DNA of 64,000 nt, from NCBI RefSeq assembly GCF_910594005.1, contig NC_057818.1:60028001-60092000 (forward strand), in the 5' to 3' direction. Position numbers and translations under genes: made by a program. The stretch is from Cervus elaphus. Lineage: Eukaryota > Chordata > Mammalia > Artiodactyla > Cervidae. The notes below the pieces were generated by a model. The model was not told the DNA's origin, did not search any database, and saw nothing but the letters and a program-made list of their open reading frames with translations. Shown in pieces: positions 34,203 through 45,759 of this stretch. Every line of letters starts with the position of its first letter. Positions within the stretch are counted from its first letter, which is position 1.

Positions 34203-35910
34203 TCTTTTCCAGTGAGTCAGCTCTTCACATCAGGTGGCCAAAGTATTGGAGTTTCAGGTTGAACATCAGTCCTTCCAATGAATATTCAGGCCTGATTTCC
34301 TTTAGGATGGACTGATTGGATCTCCTTGCAGGCCAAGGGACTCTCAAGAGTCTTCTCCAACATCATAGTTGAAAATCACCAATTCTTCTGCACTCAGCTT
34401 TCTTTATAGTCCAACTCTCACATAAATACATGACTATTGGAAACCACAGCCTTGACTAGATGGACCTTTGTGGACAAAGTCACGTCTCTGCTTTTTAATA
34501 TGCTGTCTAGTTTGGTCATACATTTCCTTCCAAGGAGTAAGCGTCTTTTAATTTCATGGCTGCAATCATCATATGCAGTGAGTTTGGAGACCCCAGAATA
34601 CAGTCTGACACTGTTTACACTGTTTCTCCATCTATTAGCCATGAATTGATGGGACCAGATGCCATGATCTTAGTTTTCTGAATGTTGAGCTTTAAGCCAA
34701 CTTCTCCACTCTCTTCTTTCACATTCCTCAAGAGGCTCATTAGTTCTTCTTCACCTTCTGCCATAAGGGGGGTGCTATCTGCATATCTCAGGTTATAGAT
34801 ATTTCTCCAAGCAATCTTGAGTTCAGCTTGTGCTACTTCCAGCCCAGTACTTCTAATGATGTACTCTGCATATAAGTTAAATAAGCATGGTGACAATACA
34901 CAGCCTTGATGTATTCCTTTTCATATTTGGGACCAGTCTGTTGTTTCATATCCAGTTCTAACTGTTGCTTCCTGACCTGCATACAGGTTTCTCAAGGGGC
35001 AGGTCAGGTGGTCTGGTATTCCCGTCTCTTTCAGAATTTCCCACAGTTTATTGTGATCCACACAGTCAATGGCTTTGGCACAGTCAGTAAGGCAGAAATA
35101 GATGTTTTTTGAAACTCTCTTGCTTTTTCGATGATCCAGAGCATGTTGGTATTTGATCACTGGTTCCTCTGCCTTTTCTAAAACCAGTTGAACATCTGGA
35201 AGTTCAGAGTTCATGTGTTGCTGAAGCCTGACTTGCAGAATTTTGAGCATTTTTCTAGTGTGTGAGATGAGAGCAATTGTGCAGTAGCTAGAGCATTTTT
35301 TGGCATTGCCTTTCTTTGGGGCTGGAATGAAAATGGATATTTTCCAGTCCTGTGGCCACTGCTGAGTTTTCCAAATTTGCTTATATATTGAGTGCAGCAC
35401 ATTCACAGCATCATTTTTTAGGAGTCGAAACAGGTCAACTGGAATTCCATCACCTCCACCAACTTTCTTCGTAGTGATCCTTCCTAAGACCCACTTGACT
35501 CCAGATTCCAGGATGTCTGGCTCTAGGTGAGTTTGAGTGATCACACCATCATGATTATTTGGGTCATCAAGATCACTTTGGTACAGTTCTTCTGTGTATT
35601 CTTGCCACCTCTTCTCAATATCTTCTGATTCTGTTAGGTCCATACCATTTCTGTCCTTTATTGAGCCCATCTTTGCATGAAGTGTTCCCTTGGTATCTCT
35701 AATTTTCTGGAAGAGATCTCTAGTCTTTCCCATTCTATTGTTTTCCTGTATTTTTTACATTGATTGCTAAGGAAGATTTCTTACATCTCTTGCCTATTCT
35801 TTGGAGCTCTGCATTCAGATGGGTATATCTTTCCTTTCCTCCTTTGCTTTTTGCATCTCTTCTTTTCACAGCTATTTCTAAGGCCTCCTCAGACAGCCAT
35901 TTTGCTTCTT
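34203..35910 (-). mobile_element. BovB segment b (3' region and RT)
   Basis: A second, more diverged BovB in the same orientation. It starts inside the 3'UTR (equivalent to 9423 in unit 1) and runs to the region upstream of RT, and both ends are truncated. It differs clearly from segment a where the two overlap (33450-33720 versus 35610-35905), so it is a separate insertion or a distant copy, not a fresh tandem duplicate. Confidence 0.82.
34615..35733 (-). pseudogene. BovB reverse transcriptase, best-preserved copy
   Basis: Two minus-strand frames (35733-34921 and 34896-34615) together give most of an RTE-type RT: the WPQDWKISIFIPAPKKGNA block, the FCLTDCAKAIDCVDH block (catalytic-Asp region, here altered), and the SPCLFNLYAEYIIR block. 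The normally YADD active site reads YADS here (LRYADSTPLMAEG), so a catalytic aspartate is lost. A frameshift near 34910 separates the two frames. Not functional. Confidence 0.85.
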
Positions 35911-36270
35911 TTCATTCAAGATTGTCTATTTCCTCCTAATTCAGTCTGTAAGGACTGTTCCTAGGAATTTGGTCAGTTAAGTTGGTTTGGGTTTTTTCTT
36001 TAGATTTTTCTCACACATTTGAAGTAGGCCTGTATTGATATAAAGCTTTCTCTTAGAACTGTGTTTACTGTGTTCCATCAATTTTGGAAAGTTGTGTTTT
36101 TGTTCCCATTTGTCTTCTGGTAATTTCTGATTTACTCCTGATTTCTTTTTTGAACCTGTCATATTTTAGTAGTGTGTTGTTTAGTCTCTCTTTGTTTGTC
36201 TCTTTGCAGATTTATATCTGAGAAAAGTCTCTTGCAGGGAACATAGTGAAGGAGCTCGTTTTTTGTTTTG
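35911..36270 (-). repeat. Old L1 ORF2 remnant
   Basis: Antisense L1-like sequence (endonuclease to early RT region), for example ctttctcttagaactgtgtttactgtgttcc and the gtctcttgcaggg stretch near 36227. It is strongly diverged and has no frame. Confidence 0.6.
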
Positions 36271-37490
36271 AATCCAGTCAAGTGCTGGAACAGAAACCCT
36301 GTGGGTCGGGCCCAAGGTGAATGTCTTCCTTCTAAGTGTGTGTTTTTCCTCTCCACACAGTGGGTCCATTTCCCCAGAGGAAGAAGACCTCTGAATCAAT
36401 TGGGAACTATGAGCAGACAGGGGTCTGATGCTCGGTCTATGTAGGTGCCAATGGCTGTGCTGTCGCAGCCTCAAGTGTAAGTTCCCATTGTCCTTCCCAG
36501 TTGAAGCCTGCTCCCTGTCTTTGCAGCCCCCTCCCTGTTATGGAGCTGCTCTTTACAGCTTGCAGAAGCTCACATGGATCTTAAGCGTTGGTTGAGAAGT
36601 GAGCTGTTGCCGAACAGCTCTGTCCCAGAACCAGGTTGCTCTGTGTCCTTAGGTGAAGTTTTCTCTCTGGTTGTAGGCGCTCTGCATCCAGAGCAGGGAT
36701 ATGACATGGATTGAGTTGGGCAGAAGCATTCTCTGTGTTCAGGCTGGGGCACATCAGTAGGTAGTAGGCAGTCCTAGGAAACTCTACAGCCACGAGAGCA
36801 GACCTGTCTGTCTTGTCTGGGCAACAGGTCCCCTGTGCCTCTAAATTTTCCCCATCCTCTGTCACTCCTACACTGTTGTGAAACTGGTCCTCAGGGTAGG
36901 CAGTTCTTTGCATGTGATGTCAGGGAATGAGCTGTAGTGAATGAACTGTCATATGATCTCCAGGCTGCTTCTGGGGGGTTTCTTGAATCAACAGCAACAG
37001 TGGCTGCCACTGCTCCACCCAGGCTCTGCCCTGGCTGTTGGTTACCTCTGTGTCCCTCCATCAACTGTTCCCTTATAGTGGCTTTTGCAGATACAGTGCC
37101 ATGGAGGCAGGAGGACTGGTGTGTTCATTCCACTGGGACTGGGCTGTGTGGTGAGTTGGTTTTGGGAAAACAGCAGCTCCTTGAGTAGAACTCTGTCTTC
37201 CCTGCCTCATGGGCTAGGCAATGTGTGCTCCTCATGAGCGTAGTCCTGCCTTCCTATAGCCCTTCTTCTCATCCCAGCACTTATCCCACCAGACAATGTG
37301 GCTTGTATCAAACACACAGGACCCTAGAACTGGGGTACTCAATCTGTGGCTCAAACCTCTCACTCACCAGGGTATCCATTTCTCTGAGCTGTCAGTCATG
37401 GGTTCAGCTCCTGGCTCGATTGCTCACAGATAGATCATATATTGGAACACAAAACAAATCTCAACAAATTTAAGTAGAAGTCACATATAA
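36271..37490. other. Unassigned moderately GC-rich segment
   Basis: About 1.2 kb between two old L1 pieces. Several 60-110 codon frames occur on both strands, but none shows domain-like sequence, consistent start context or a copy elsewhere in the window. It could be a diverged L1 leader or an old LTR. I see no supportable gene. Confidence 0.45.
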
Positions 37491-37745
37491 CCTATATTCC
37501 ACTCACAATGGCACGAAATGAAGAAGCCATCTTTGAGACAAGAACTAGAAAAGTGAGAGGGGAGTTTAAAGCAAAACGGGCCCACCTAAGGATAGAAGGA
37601 AAATCTCGAATAACATTCTAGCCATACACCTAAAGAAACTAGAAGAAGAGGAACAAACAAGGCCCAGAGTCAGGAATGAAGGAAATGATAAAATCAGTGT
37701 GGAAATAAATAAAGCAGAGACTAAAAAGTGTAGAAAAGATCAATC
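37491..37745 (+). repeat. Old L1 ORF2 remnant (+)
   Basis: Sense L1-like sequence (ctagccatacacctaaagaaactagaagaagagg and following, the ORF2 region upstream of RT). It is interrupted by two SINE pieces and continues at 38086. Confidence 0.75.
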
Positions 37746-37950
37746 AGGGACTTCCCTGGTGTTCCAGTAGCTAAGACTCCAAGCTCCCAATGCACGGGCC
37801 CTGGGTTTGATCCTTCATCCAGGATCTGGATAGTACATGAGACAACTAAGACTTCACATGCTGAAACTAAAGATACCGAGTGCCACAACTAAGACCAGAT
37901 AAATAAATATTTTAAAAATAATTTTTAAAAAATATTTTAAAAAAATATTT
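37746..37950 (+). mobile_element. CHR-type SINE
   Basis: Starts cagggacttccctggtgttccagtagctaagactcc, the tRNA-Glu-related head of the CHR family, and runs through a ccgagtgccacaac-like body to an A/T-rich tail. Confidence 0.75.
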
Positions 37951-38080
37951 TGGAGAAAGAACTGGCAACCCACTCCAGTATTCTTGCCTGGAGAATCCTG
38001 TGGCTGGAGGAGCCTGGTGGGCTGCTATCCATGGGGTCGCACAGAGTCAGGTACGACTGAAGCGACTTAGCATTAGCATT
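37951..38080 (+). mobile_element. Bov-tA SINE, 5'-truncated
   Basis: Contains ggcaacccactccagtattcttgcctgg and the BovB-derived 3' end cagagtcaggtacgactgaagcgac, followed by a short tail. The tRNA head is missing. Confidence 0.8.
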
Positions 38081-38817
38081 TTTTTTAAAAGATCAATCAA
38101 ACTAAAACCTGGTTCTTTGAAAAGGGAAACAACATTGAGAAACATTTAATTAGACTCACTTTAAGAAAAGAGAGAGAAGGCTCTGATCAATAAATTATGA
38201 AACAAGAAGAAAAAGAGCAATAATTACACAACAATACAAAGAATTTTGGAAATATGGTGAACATCTATCTATGCCAACAACCTTGGACGGACTAGGAGAA
38301 ATGGACCAATTTTTAGAATAATACAACCTTCCAAGACTGAATCATGAAGTAGAAAACCTGACTAGACTGATCACTCGTCCAGTGCTTGAAATACTAATAG
38401 AAAACTGCCCCAAACAAAAGTTCAGGACCAGATGGCTTCACAGGTGAATTCTCCCAAACATTCAAGGAGTTAATACCTATGCTTCCCAAGCACTTCAAAA
38501 AAAAACAAACAAACAAACAAAAAAACCCTGAAGAGTAGACAATGCTTCTTACCTCATTTTATGAGGCCTACATGACTGATACCAAAAGCCCAAAATGACA
38601 ATATATATGAAGAAAATTACAGGGCAGATTCTCTCATAAACATAGGTGCAAGAACCCTCACAAAATATTAGAAAATTGCATGCATTAATACATTGAAAGA
38701 CTCCTATGGGCCCAAATTCACCTTGGTAACATCTACTTGTATGAAGGAGGAGCTGGAAATGCAGGACGTGGCAGAGGACCCATTCATGAATTCCACAATT
38801 TGTCATCTAATCATAGC
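38081..38817 (+). repeat. Old L1 ORF2 remnant (+), continued
   Basis: Sense L1 RT-region sequence, for example gttcaggaccagatggcttcacagg at 38420-38444, with an (AAAC)n patch at about 38500-38525. The stretch 38317-38490 recurs at 63777-63950 in unit 3, so the duplication extends at least this far. Confidence 0.75.
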
Positions 38818-38861
38818 TTCCCTGGTAGCTCAGCTGGTAAAGAATCCACCTGCAATGCAGG
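38818..38861 (+). mobile_element. Bov-tA SINE head fragment
   Basis: ttccctggtagctcagctgg to tgcaatgcagg, the first 44 bp of a Bov-tA. It is broken directly against retroviral gag sequence. Confidence 0.75.
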
Positions 38862-39018
38862 AAACCTCTCATTTCTCTACTCAACTTCAAAAGGCTGGAA
38901 AGCCCCATCATCTCTCTACTTTTCTTCACTATTTGTTAAAACCTAGGGACTTTTGGTTTCACGCGAACAAATAGAGGCTTGCCTTTCAACATTGGTTAAT
39001 GGGAATCCTTGGTTCCCT

Positions 39019-40757
39019 GATAAAGACAGTTTTTTTTTTTTAATTTTTTTATTAGTTGGAGGCTAATTACTTCACATCATTTCAGTGGGTTTTGTCATAC
39101 ATTGATATGAATCAGCCATAGATTTACACTTATTCCCCATTCCGATCCCCCCTCCCCCCTCCCTCTCCACCCGATTCCTCTGGGTCTTCCCAGTGCACCA
39201 GGCCTGAGCACTTGTCTCATGCATCCCACCTGGGCTGGTGATCTGTTTCACCATAGATAGTATACATGCTGTTCTTTTGAAACATCCCACCCTCACCTTC
39301 TCCCACAGAGTTCAAAAGTCTGTTCTGTATTTCTGTGTCTCTTTTTCTGTTTTGCATATAGGGTTATTGTTACCATCTTTCTAAATTCCATATATATGTG
39401 TTAGTATGCTGTAATGTTCTTTATCTTTCTGGCTTACTTCACTCTGTATAAGGGGCTCCAGCTTCATCCATCTCATTAGGACTGGTTCAAATGAATTCTT
39501 TTTAATGGCTGAGTAATATTCCATGGTGTATATGTACCACAGCTTCCTTATCCATTCATCTGCTGATGGGCATCTAGGTTGCTTCCATGTCCTGGCTATT
39601 ATAAACAGTGCTGCGATGAACATTGGGGTGCACGTGTCTCTTTCAGATCTGGTTTCCTCAGTGTGTATGCCCAGAAGTGGTATTGCTGGGTCATATGGCA
39701 GTTCTATTTCCAGTTTTTTAAGGAATCTCCACACTGTTTTCCATAGTGGCTGTACTAGTTTGCATTCCCACCAACAGGGTAAGAGGGTTCCCTTTTCTCC
39801 ACACCCTCTCCAGCATTTATTGCTTGTAGACTTTTGGATAGCAGCCATCCTGACTGGTGTGTAATGGTACCTCATTGTGGTTTTGATTTGCATTTCTCTA
39901 ATAATGAGTGATGTTGAGCATCTTTTCATGTGTTTGTTAGCCATCTGTATGTCTTCTTTGGAGAAATGTCTGTTTAGTTCTCTGGCCCATTTTTTGATTG
40001 GGTCATTTATTTTTCTGGAATTGAGCTGCAGGAGTTGCTTGTATATTTTTGAGATTAATCCTTTGTCTGTTTCTTCATTTGCTATTATTTTCTCCCAATC
40101 TGAGGGCTGTCTTTTCACCTTACTTATAGTTTCCTTTGTAGTGCAAAAGCTTTTAAGTTTCATTAGGTCCCATTTGTTTAGTTTTGCTTTTATTTCCAAT
40201 ATTCTGGGAGGTGGGTCATAGAGGATCTTGCTGTGATTTATGTCGGAGAGTGTTTTGTATATGTTCTCCTCTAGGAGTTTTATAGTTTCTGGTCTTACAT
40301 TTAGATCTTTAATCCATTTTGAGTTTATTTTTGTGTATGGTGTTAGAAAGTGTTCTAGTTTCATTCTTTTGCAAGTGGTTGACCAGTTTTCCAGGCACCA
40401 CTTCTGAAAGAGGTTGTCTTTTTTCCATTGTATATCCTTGCCTCCTTTGTCAAAGATAAGGTGTCCATAGGTTCGTGGATTTATCTCTGGGCTTTCTATT
40501 CTGTTCCATTGATCTATATTTCTGTCTTTGTGCCAGTACCACACTGTCTTGATGACTGTGGCTTTGTAGTAGAGTCTGAAGTCAGGCAGGTTGATTCCTC
40601 CAGTTCCATTCTTCTTTTTCAAGATTACTTTGGCTATTCGAGGTTTTTTGTATTTCCATACAAATTGTGAAATTCTTTGGCCTAGTTCTGTGAAAAATAC
40701 CGTTGGTAGCTTGATAGGGATTGCATTGAATCTATAGATTGCGATAAAGACAGTTTT
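39019..40757 (-). mobile_element. L1-D: 5'-truncated young L1
   Basis: Minus-strand L1 3' end inserted in gag copy 2. Perfect 15-bp target duplication gataaagacagtttt at 39019-39033 and 40743-40757. The T run after 39030 is the A tail. It contains the 3'UTR and the last third of ORF2, truncated at 40742. It is very similar to the same region of L1-C and L1-B. Confidence 0.95.
39381..40740 (-). pseudogene. L1-D ORF2 C-terminal fragment
   Basis: An open 413-codon frame (40622-39381) covers the post-RT C-terminal region of ORF2, including the Cys/His-rich segment CWRGCGEKGTLLPCWWEC (one change from L1-C: the H of the motif is P here) and the end LTHIYGI. It lacks endonuclease and RT, so it is an inert fragment. 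Its intactness shows the insertion is recent. Confidence 0.9.
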
Positions 40758-41139
40758 GATTTAGAAATTTGGCACCGGGTCAAAGCAAATGTTGAACAAG
40801 CCAGCAAACGGAGAAAAATTCCAGGCAATTTCTGGCGCCTTTGGGCTCTCATTAAAGCTGTAATTCTGCCATTTCAAGGTAACTTCTAGCCTTCCTAATA
40901 TTCAAGAACAGACAGAACACTTATTACATGAATATAAATTAAATGATATAACTTTACAAAAGGCCCAATTAGAACAAAATAACATGTTTCAGAATTTTCC
41001 TACAAGCCGTGCCCCGGCTGCTCCAAAGGCTCCTCCTCTGCCAGCAGGCACAAATCCAAAAGTCTCTCCTTCACTGTAACCTAATGATTCTAACAACGAC
41101 TCTCCTGAGACACTTTTTGACATCAAAACTGGCAATCTT

Positions 41140-43640
41140 AAATTCGGACCAGTAATATGTGACCAGAAGTGACATGGGCATCTTCTAGAAAGCGTTCCTA
41201 AGTGGGGAAATAATGTTTCCCCCTCCTTCCTATGCTCTGGAATGTGGACCTGATGGCAGGAGTGGGTGCAGCCATCTCAGGCCAGGAAGTGATCTGAGAA
41301 GTGCAGGCCCAGCAAGGCAGCAGGACAAGATGGGAGGAGCCCACGGTTCCTGATGCTGTTGAGGCCCACACGGATTACGCGTCACCTGGGAGAGTTAAAC
41401 GTATAAGTTACTTTGGGGTTTCATCACTTGGCAAGTCACCCAGATTTTAACTGATGCAGGTGCCAAAGGGCCCTTGGAAGGAGCAACAGATGATGCAGAT
41501 GGTATGTGTAAGGTTTCACAGAGGACGTGGCACCCGAGTGAAATCCGGCCTTGCACGGTGGCAGGGACCTTGGTGTTTGGTGGCAGGTTGCTATCACCAG
41601 CTCAGCTCTCATGTTACTGAGTCCCTACTGTTTGTTAGAGCATTCAAACCCTGGGGGATGAGGCCAAAGGAGACCCTCTTCTTCATCATGGTAGCTGACA
41701 TTCATTTCCTAAGGACAGGGCCTGTGATTTAACCTCAGCCTAATGCTCTCTGCACCCCGCTGCCTCACACACACATACATGTGCCTTCCTAAATGTAAAT
41801 ACTTGAAGGACTGAGTGAGTGAGAAGTTAATGGGGTGGGGACATGGGTTGTGTAATCACGTGCAGCATGAGGTTGAATGTTCTTCCTTAGCCAGCAGCCT
41901 GCCAATAATGAATGATCCATGGTGTCCCACTTACATTTCATGCCTTTCAACCCATCCCCCAACACTTAGTGACTTAAAACAGTGATATGTATCATCCCTC
42001 ATCATTCTGCAGTCTGGGCTTGGCTCATCGGGAAGGATCTGCTCCGTGTGGTGTGTGCTGGGGCTGCAACGTTCAAGGTGACTTCTTCACTCTTGCGACA
42101 TTCAAAGTGACTTCTTCACTCCCGAGTCTGGCCCTCAGCCAAGGCCTGGTGTACCTCTCCCAGCATTTGGCTGCTCCAGGGTGGCTGGATCTCTTTATTC
42201 AATGGCTGAGGGCTCCAGAGCAGTTTCTAAGAGAACAAGTCACAGGTTCCAAGTGCCTTTAAACCTCTGCATGCACCACAGGCCAAGTCAAGTCACATGG
42301 CCAAGCCCGAGTCAGTGTGGGAGGGGCTGCTCAAGATGAGAGCGCTGAGTGTGGTCCTTTGCAGACTGCTGATGTCACAGTCCTCACATGTGTGGTCCAG
42401 AGATAGCTGAGCTCCACTGCTGATGCGCAGAGGCATTGAGAGCATAAGGAGATGAGGCTGACTCCAGGGCGTGTATTTTGGAGTGAGCTGAAGATGGAAG
42501 CTTTAGCCTGGAAGGCAGAGGATATTGCAGGGGGTTTTGGCAAAGTAGTGACAGCATCCGAATTGAAGGGCAGGATGAGGCTAAGAAACCTGAGAGAATT
42601 CTGGTCTAAGTGAGGTGGAGCAGGTGGAGTGAAGGAAGTGGCAGGTAATGAGGGTGATGAGATTCCCAAGGAGGCAGATTGGGACTTGGTGACACCTGGA
42701 TTAGGAGAGTAAAGGGAAGGATGCAGTCACCTTGGCACCCAGGATTCAGATCTTCCCAGTCTCAGCAACCCCCACTCCCTGGGAAACGTTCTTGTTTCCT
42801 GCAAGATGGTTCAGCATCTCCAGTCTTTTGCCTGTACCCTGAACCTCTACCTGGAAGGCCTGTCTTCTCATTTGTCAGGGGAACAAGTACCTCGGTGTGC
42901 AGAGTGGGAAAGTGAGACCGAGCGGCACAATGAATGTGGAGGAGTCAGAGTGTAGGAGTCAGATCCTGAGGAGCCTCTAAATAGCAGGGTGAGGGGCTTG
43001 AACTTTCCCTGAGGGATGGGGACCAGTAAGACTTGGGGAAATCTTTCCAGGGTCAACAAAGCCCAGAGCCAGGGAAGAGGCTGGGATGATGGTCCTGGAG
43101 GTGAAGACCTCAGCTGGGCAGTGGTCGAGGACAGAGGGCTGAGGGATCGAGGAAGTGGACTTGATGCCACTTCCCCTTTCCAAACCCACAAGAAATTACA
43201 GAAAGAGCAGCCGGAAGGAAGGCCCGTCTCTCCTGTCCCTGGTTCTCATCAGAATATCCAGAGTCTCAGCACACGCCTGTCATCAGTCCTCCCCTGCCCA
43301 GCTGTGTACTCTAGACGGAAGAATAGCCCCAGAGTGTGTTGGGGGTGTGATGTGGGCTCTTACAGAGCGACCAGACCAGAACTCCACAAATGTCCCAGAG
43401 GAAAGAAAATGCCTCAGTTTCCTCTGGTAGTTTAAGAGCCTCTTCAGCCCAGCCAAAGACGGAAGCTGGCCCTACAAGTTAGATGAGGACCAGTGGGCCA
43501 TGGCTGGCTTAGTAGCACTGCAGGAGCTGTGATGCATATTGCAGAAATTCTTTTATATGAGTCACTGGGGGTGAACCTGATCTGACCTGAACTGCTCTAT
43601 TGACAAAAGCTGACTGAGACTGCTGTGTAGAGTTTTATCC
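41140..43640. other. Unassigned segment with ancient repeat remnants
   Basis: About 2.5 kb of the least repetitive sequence in unit 2. Around 41145-41450 it resembles a diverged mammalian LTR end (gttactttggggttt region). Around 41600-41830 it is L2/MIR-like, ending in a tgagtgagtgag run. Around 41940-42330 it looks like an ancient mammalian-wide repeat (cttagtgacttaaaacagtg and gtcacatggccaag). Frames of up to 139 codons (43016-43435) have no recognisable domains and no conserved partner. No gene is called. Confidence 0.4.
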
Positions 43641-44448
43641 CTTTTCTGTGGAATAGAAAGTACAGCAGAAATGTCTTTGTGTCTGGAATACATGGAATAT
43701 ACTGAATTAATAGTAAAAACCATGCACAAAGAGAAGCACAGGCCCCGATGGTTTCACTGAGTTCTACCAAAACATTTGCAAAATTAATAACCAGTTCTTC
43801 TCAAACTCTTCCAAAAACAGAAGGGGAGGAAGCACTTCCCAGCTTACTTTGAGGTCAATATTGCCCTGATAGCTAAAGCCAGACGAAAACACCAAAATGA
43901 AAGAAATCTACAGAGCATTTATCTCTGAGAAACATAGATACAAAAATGCTGACAACCCGAATTCAGCAGCATATAAAAAGAATTGTATACCATGACCAAA
44001 TGTAATTTATCTCAAACATTAAAGGTTAGTTTAATATCAAGAAAGTCAATGTCATATACCATGTCGGTAGAATAAAATGCAGGGAGAACCACATGATCAT
44101 CTCAATTGATGCAGAAAAAGCATCTGGAAGAATCTATCCCCTTTTTGTGATTAAAAACACTCAAACTAGGAATAGAAGGGAACCTCCTTAAACTGATAAA
44201 AGGCATCTCCCAAACCACACAGATAAGAATACTTAGAGATGAAAGACTGAGTGTTTTCCACATAAGATCAGGAATAAAACATTCTTGCCTCTTCTGCAGA
44301 CCATACTGGATGTTCTATCAAGAATATTTAGTGAAGGAAAAGCAAAGGCTTGCAGATTGGAAAGGAAGAAGTAAAACTATTTGCAGGTGACATGATCTTA
44401 TACATAAGAAATCCTAACAAATCCAATAAGCAAAGAAAGATCCCTGTG
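43641..44448 (+). repeat. Old L1 ORF2 remnant (+)
   Basis: Sense L1 RT region, for example ccccgatggtttcactgag, atctcaattgatgcagaaaaagc and gcaggtgacatgatctta (the FADD region, degenerated to AGD). Strongly diverged and interrupted by a Bov-tA. Confidence 0.8.
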
Positions 44449-44668
44449 TTTGGGCTTCCCAGGTGGTGCTAGTGGTAAAGGATCCACCTACCAATGCAGA
44501 AGATTTAAGAGATGCGGGTTTGATCCTGGGTCAGCCAGATCGCCTGGAGAAGGAAATGGCAACCCACTCCAGTATTCTTGCCTGGAGAAATGCACAGGCA
44601 GAGGAGCCTGGCGGGCTACAGTCCCCGGGGCCGCAGAGAGTCAGTCACAGCTCAGCACAGCACAGCGG
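44449..44668 (+). mobile_element. Bov-tA SINE
   Basis: Complete: tRNA-derived head (gggcttcccaggtggtgctag), central ggcaacccactccagtattcttgcctgg, and BovB-related 3' end (gcagagagtcagtcacagctc) with a short repeat tail. Confidence 0.88.
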
Positions 44669-45400
44669 CAAACATGTTTAGCAAGATGGCAGGATACAGG
44701 ATCAACATGAAAATCATTTGTATTATTGCAGATGATAACAGGTGTTTGGTGAGGGTGTGGGAGTACTGGAATCCTCATACTGCTGATGAGGATGTAAAAT
44801 GGTGCACCCCACTTCGGAAAACATTATCAAGCCAATTCCACTGCTAGGCATATTCCCGAGGGAACTGCAAACATGGCCACACAAGAGCTCGTACACAAAT
44901 GTCGGGAAGATTGTTCACAAGTCAAAATGTGGAACCCGTTCAAATGTTTATCAACTGATGAATGGGTAAATGTATCTATATAATGGATATTTCTTAGCTA
45001 TAAAAATAAGTGAAGTACTGACATGTTCGATAACATGTTGGAACCTAACAGAAAAAAAAAAAAAAAGATTGTGCTGAGCATAAGGAGGCACACACAAAAG
45101 GCTGTTGTGGTGTGCTTTCATTTACAGGACATGTCCACATAGGTAAATCTCTGGAGACAAAGTAGCTGAGGTCAGGGGTCGGGGTCGGGCAATGGACATT
45201 GACTCCTTAATGGGTATCAGGTTTCTTCTGGAGGTGATGAAATGTCCTGGAGTTAGTGGAGATGGTTCCCCCACTTGATAAATATACTAACACCTATGCA
45301 GTTGTGCCCTGTAAAAAGGTGTGTTTTATGGTATATGAATTATGTCTCTATGAAAAGCAATCATCACCAAGCCCTATCTGGCTACCCTGGTCTAGGTAAG
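44669..45400 (+). repeat. Old L1 3' end remnant (+)
   Basis: Continues the L1 split by the SINE: C-terminal ORF2/3' region (ggtgagggtgtgggagtac, gatgaggatgtaaaatggtgc, tatcaactgatgaatgg). An A run lies at 45052-45065. No frame survives. Confidence 0.7.
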
Positions 45401-45549
45401 TGGATTTGTAAGAATCAAACAGAATTGTTTTCTCTCCTCTCCAGAAAGTTATTTACACCCCCGTTGGCCCTCCATACCCTTTCGTCAAAAATATTTGGAA
45501 AAAAAATACAGAAAGTTTCAAACATCAGAACTTGTACTTGCCACATTTA

Positions 45550-45668
45550 TTGTTCAGTCGCTCGGTCGTGTCCAACTCTCTGCAACCCCGTGGACTGCAG
45601 CACACCAGGCTTCCCTGTACTTCACTGTCTCCTTGGGTTTGCACAAACTCATATCCATTGAATCATTT
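45550..45668 (-). mobile_element. Bov-tA SINE 3' part
   Basis: gttcagtcgctcggtcgtgtccaactctctgcaacccc and following: antisense 3' half of a Bov-tA or BovB-related end. Truncated. Confidence 0.8.
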
Positions 45669-45759
45669 ACATTGCAGTAGGTATTATAAGTAATCTAGAG
45701 ATGATTTAAAGTATACAAGAGGATGTGTGTAGGTTGTGTGCAATTGTTAAATGTAAGGG

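Larger units (their letters stand above)
38866..41139 (+). pseudogene. ERV gag fragment, copy 2 (split by L1-D)
   Basis: Matches gag copy 1 (32164-32730) at high similarity, without its LTR, primer site or start codon. L1-D interrupts it at 39035-40742. Removing L1-D and one copy of its target duplication restores collinearity with copy 1. It ends abruptly at about 41139. Stops and frameshifts are present, so it is not coding. Confidence 0.82.

Noticed and set aside
42679..43435. Overlapping frames of 70-139 codons suggesting a gene
   Set aside because: They occur on both strands in different frames, with no recognisable domain, no start context and no splice structure.
44449..44668. tRNA-like sequences in Bov-tA and CHR copies
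   Set aside because: These are SINE heads derived from tRNA, without an intact cloverleaf or isolated tRNA gene context.
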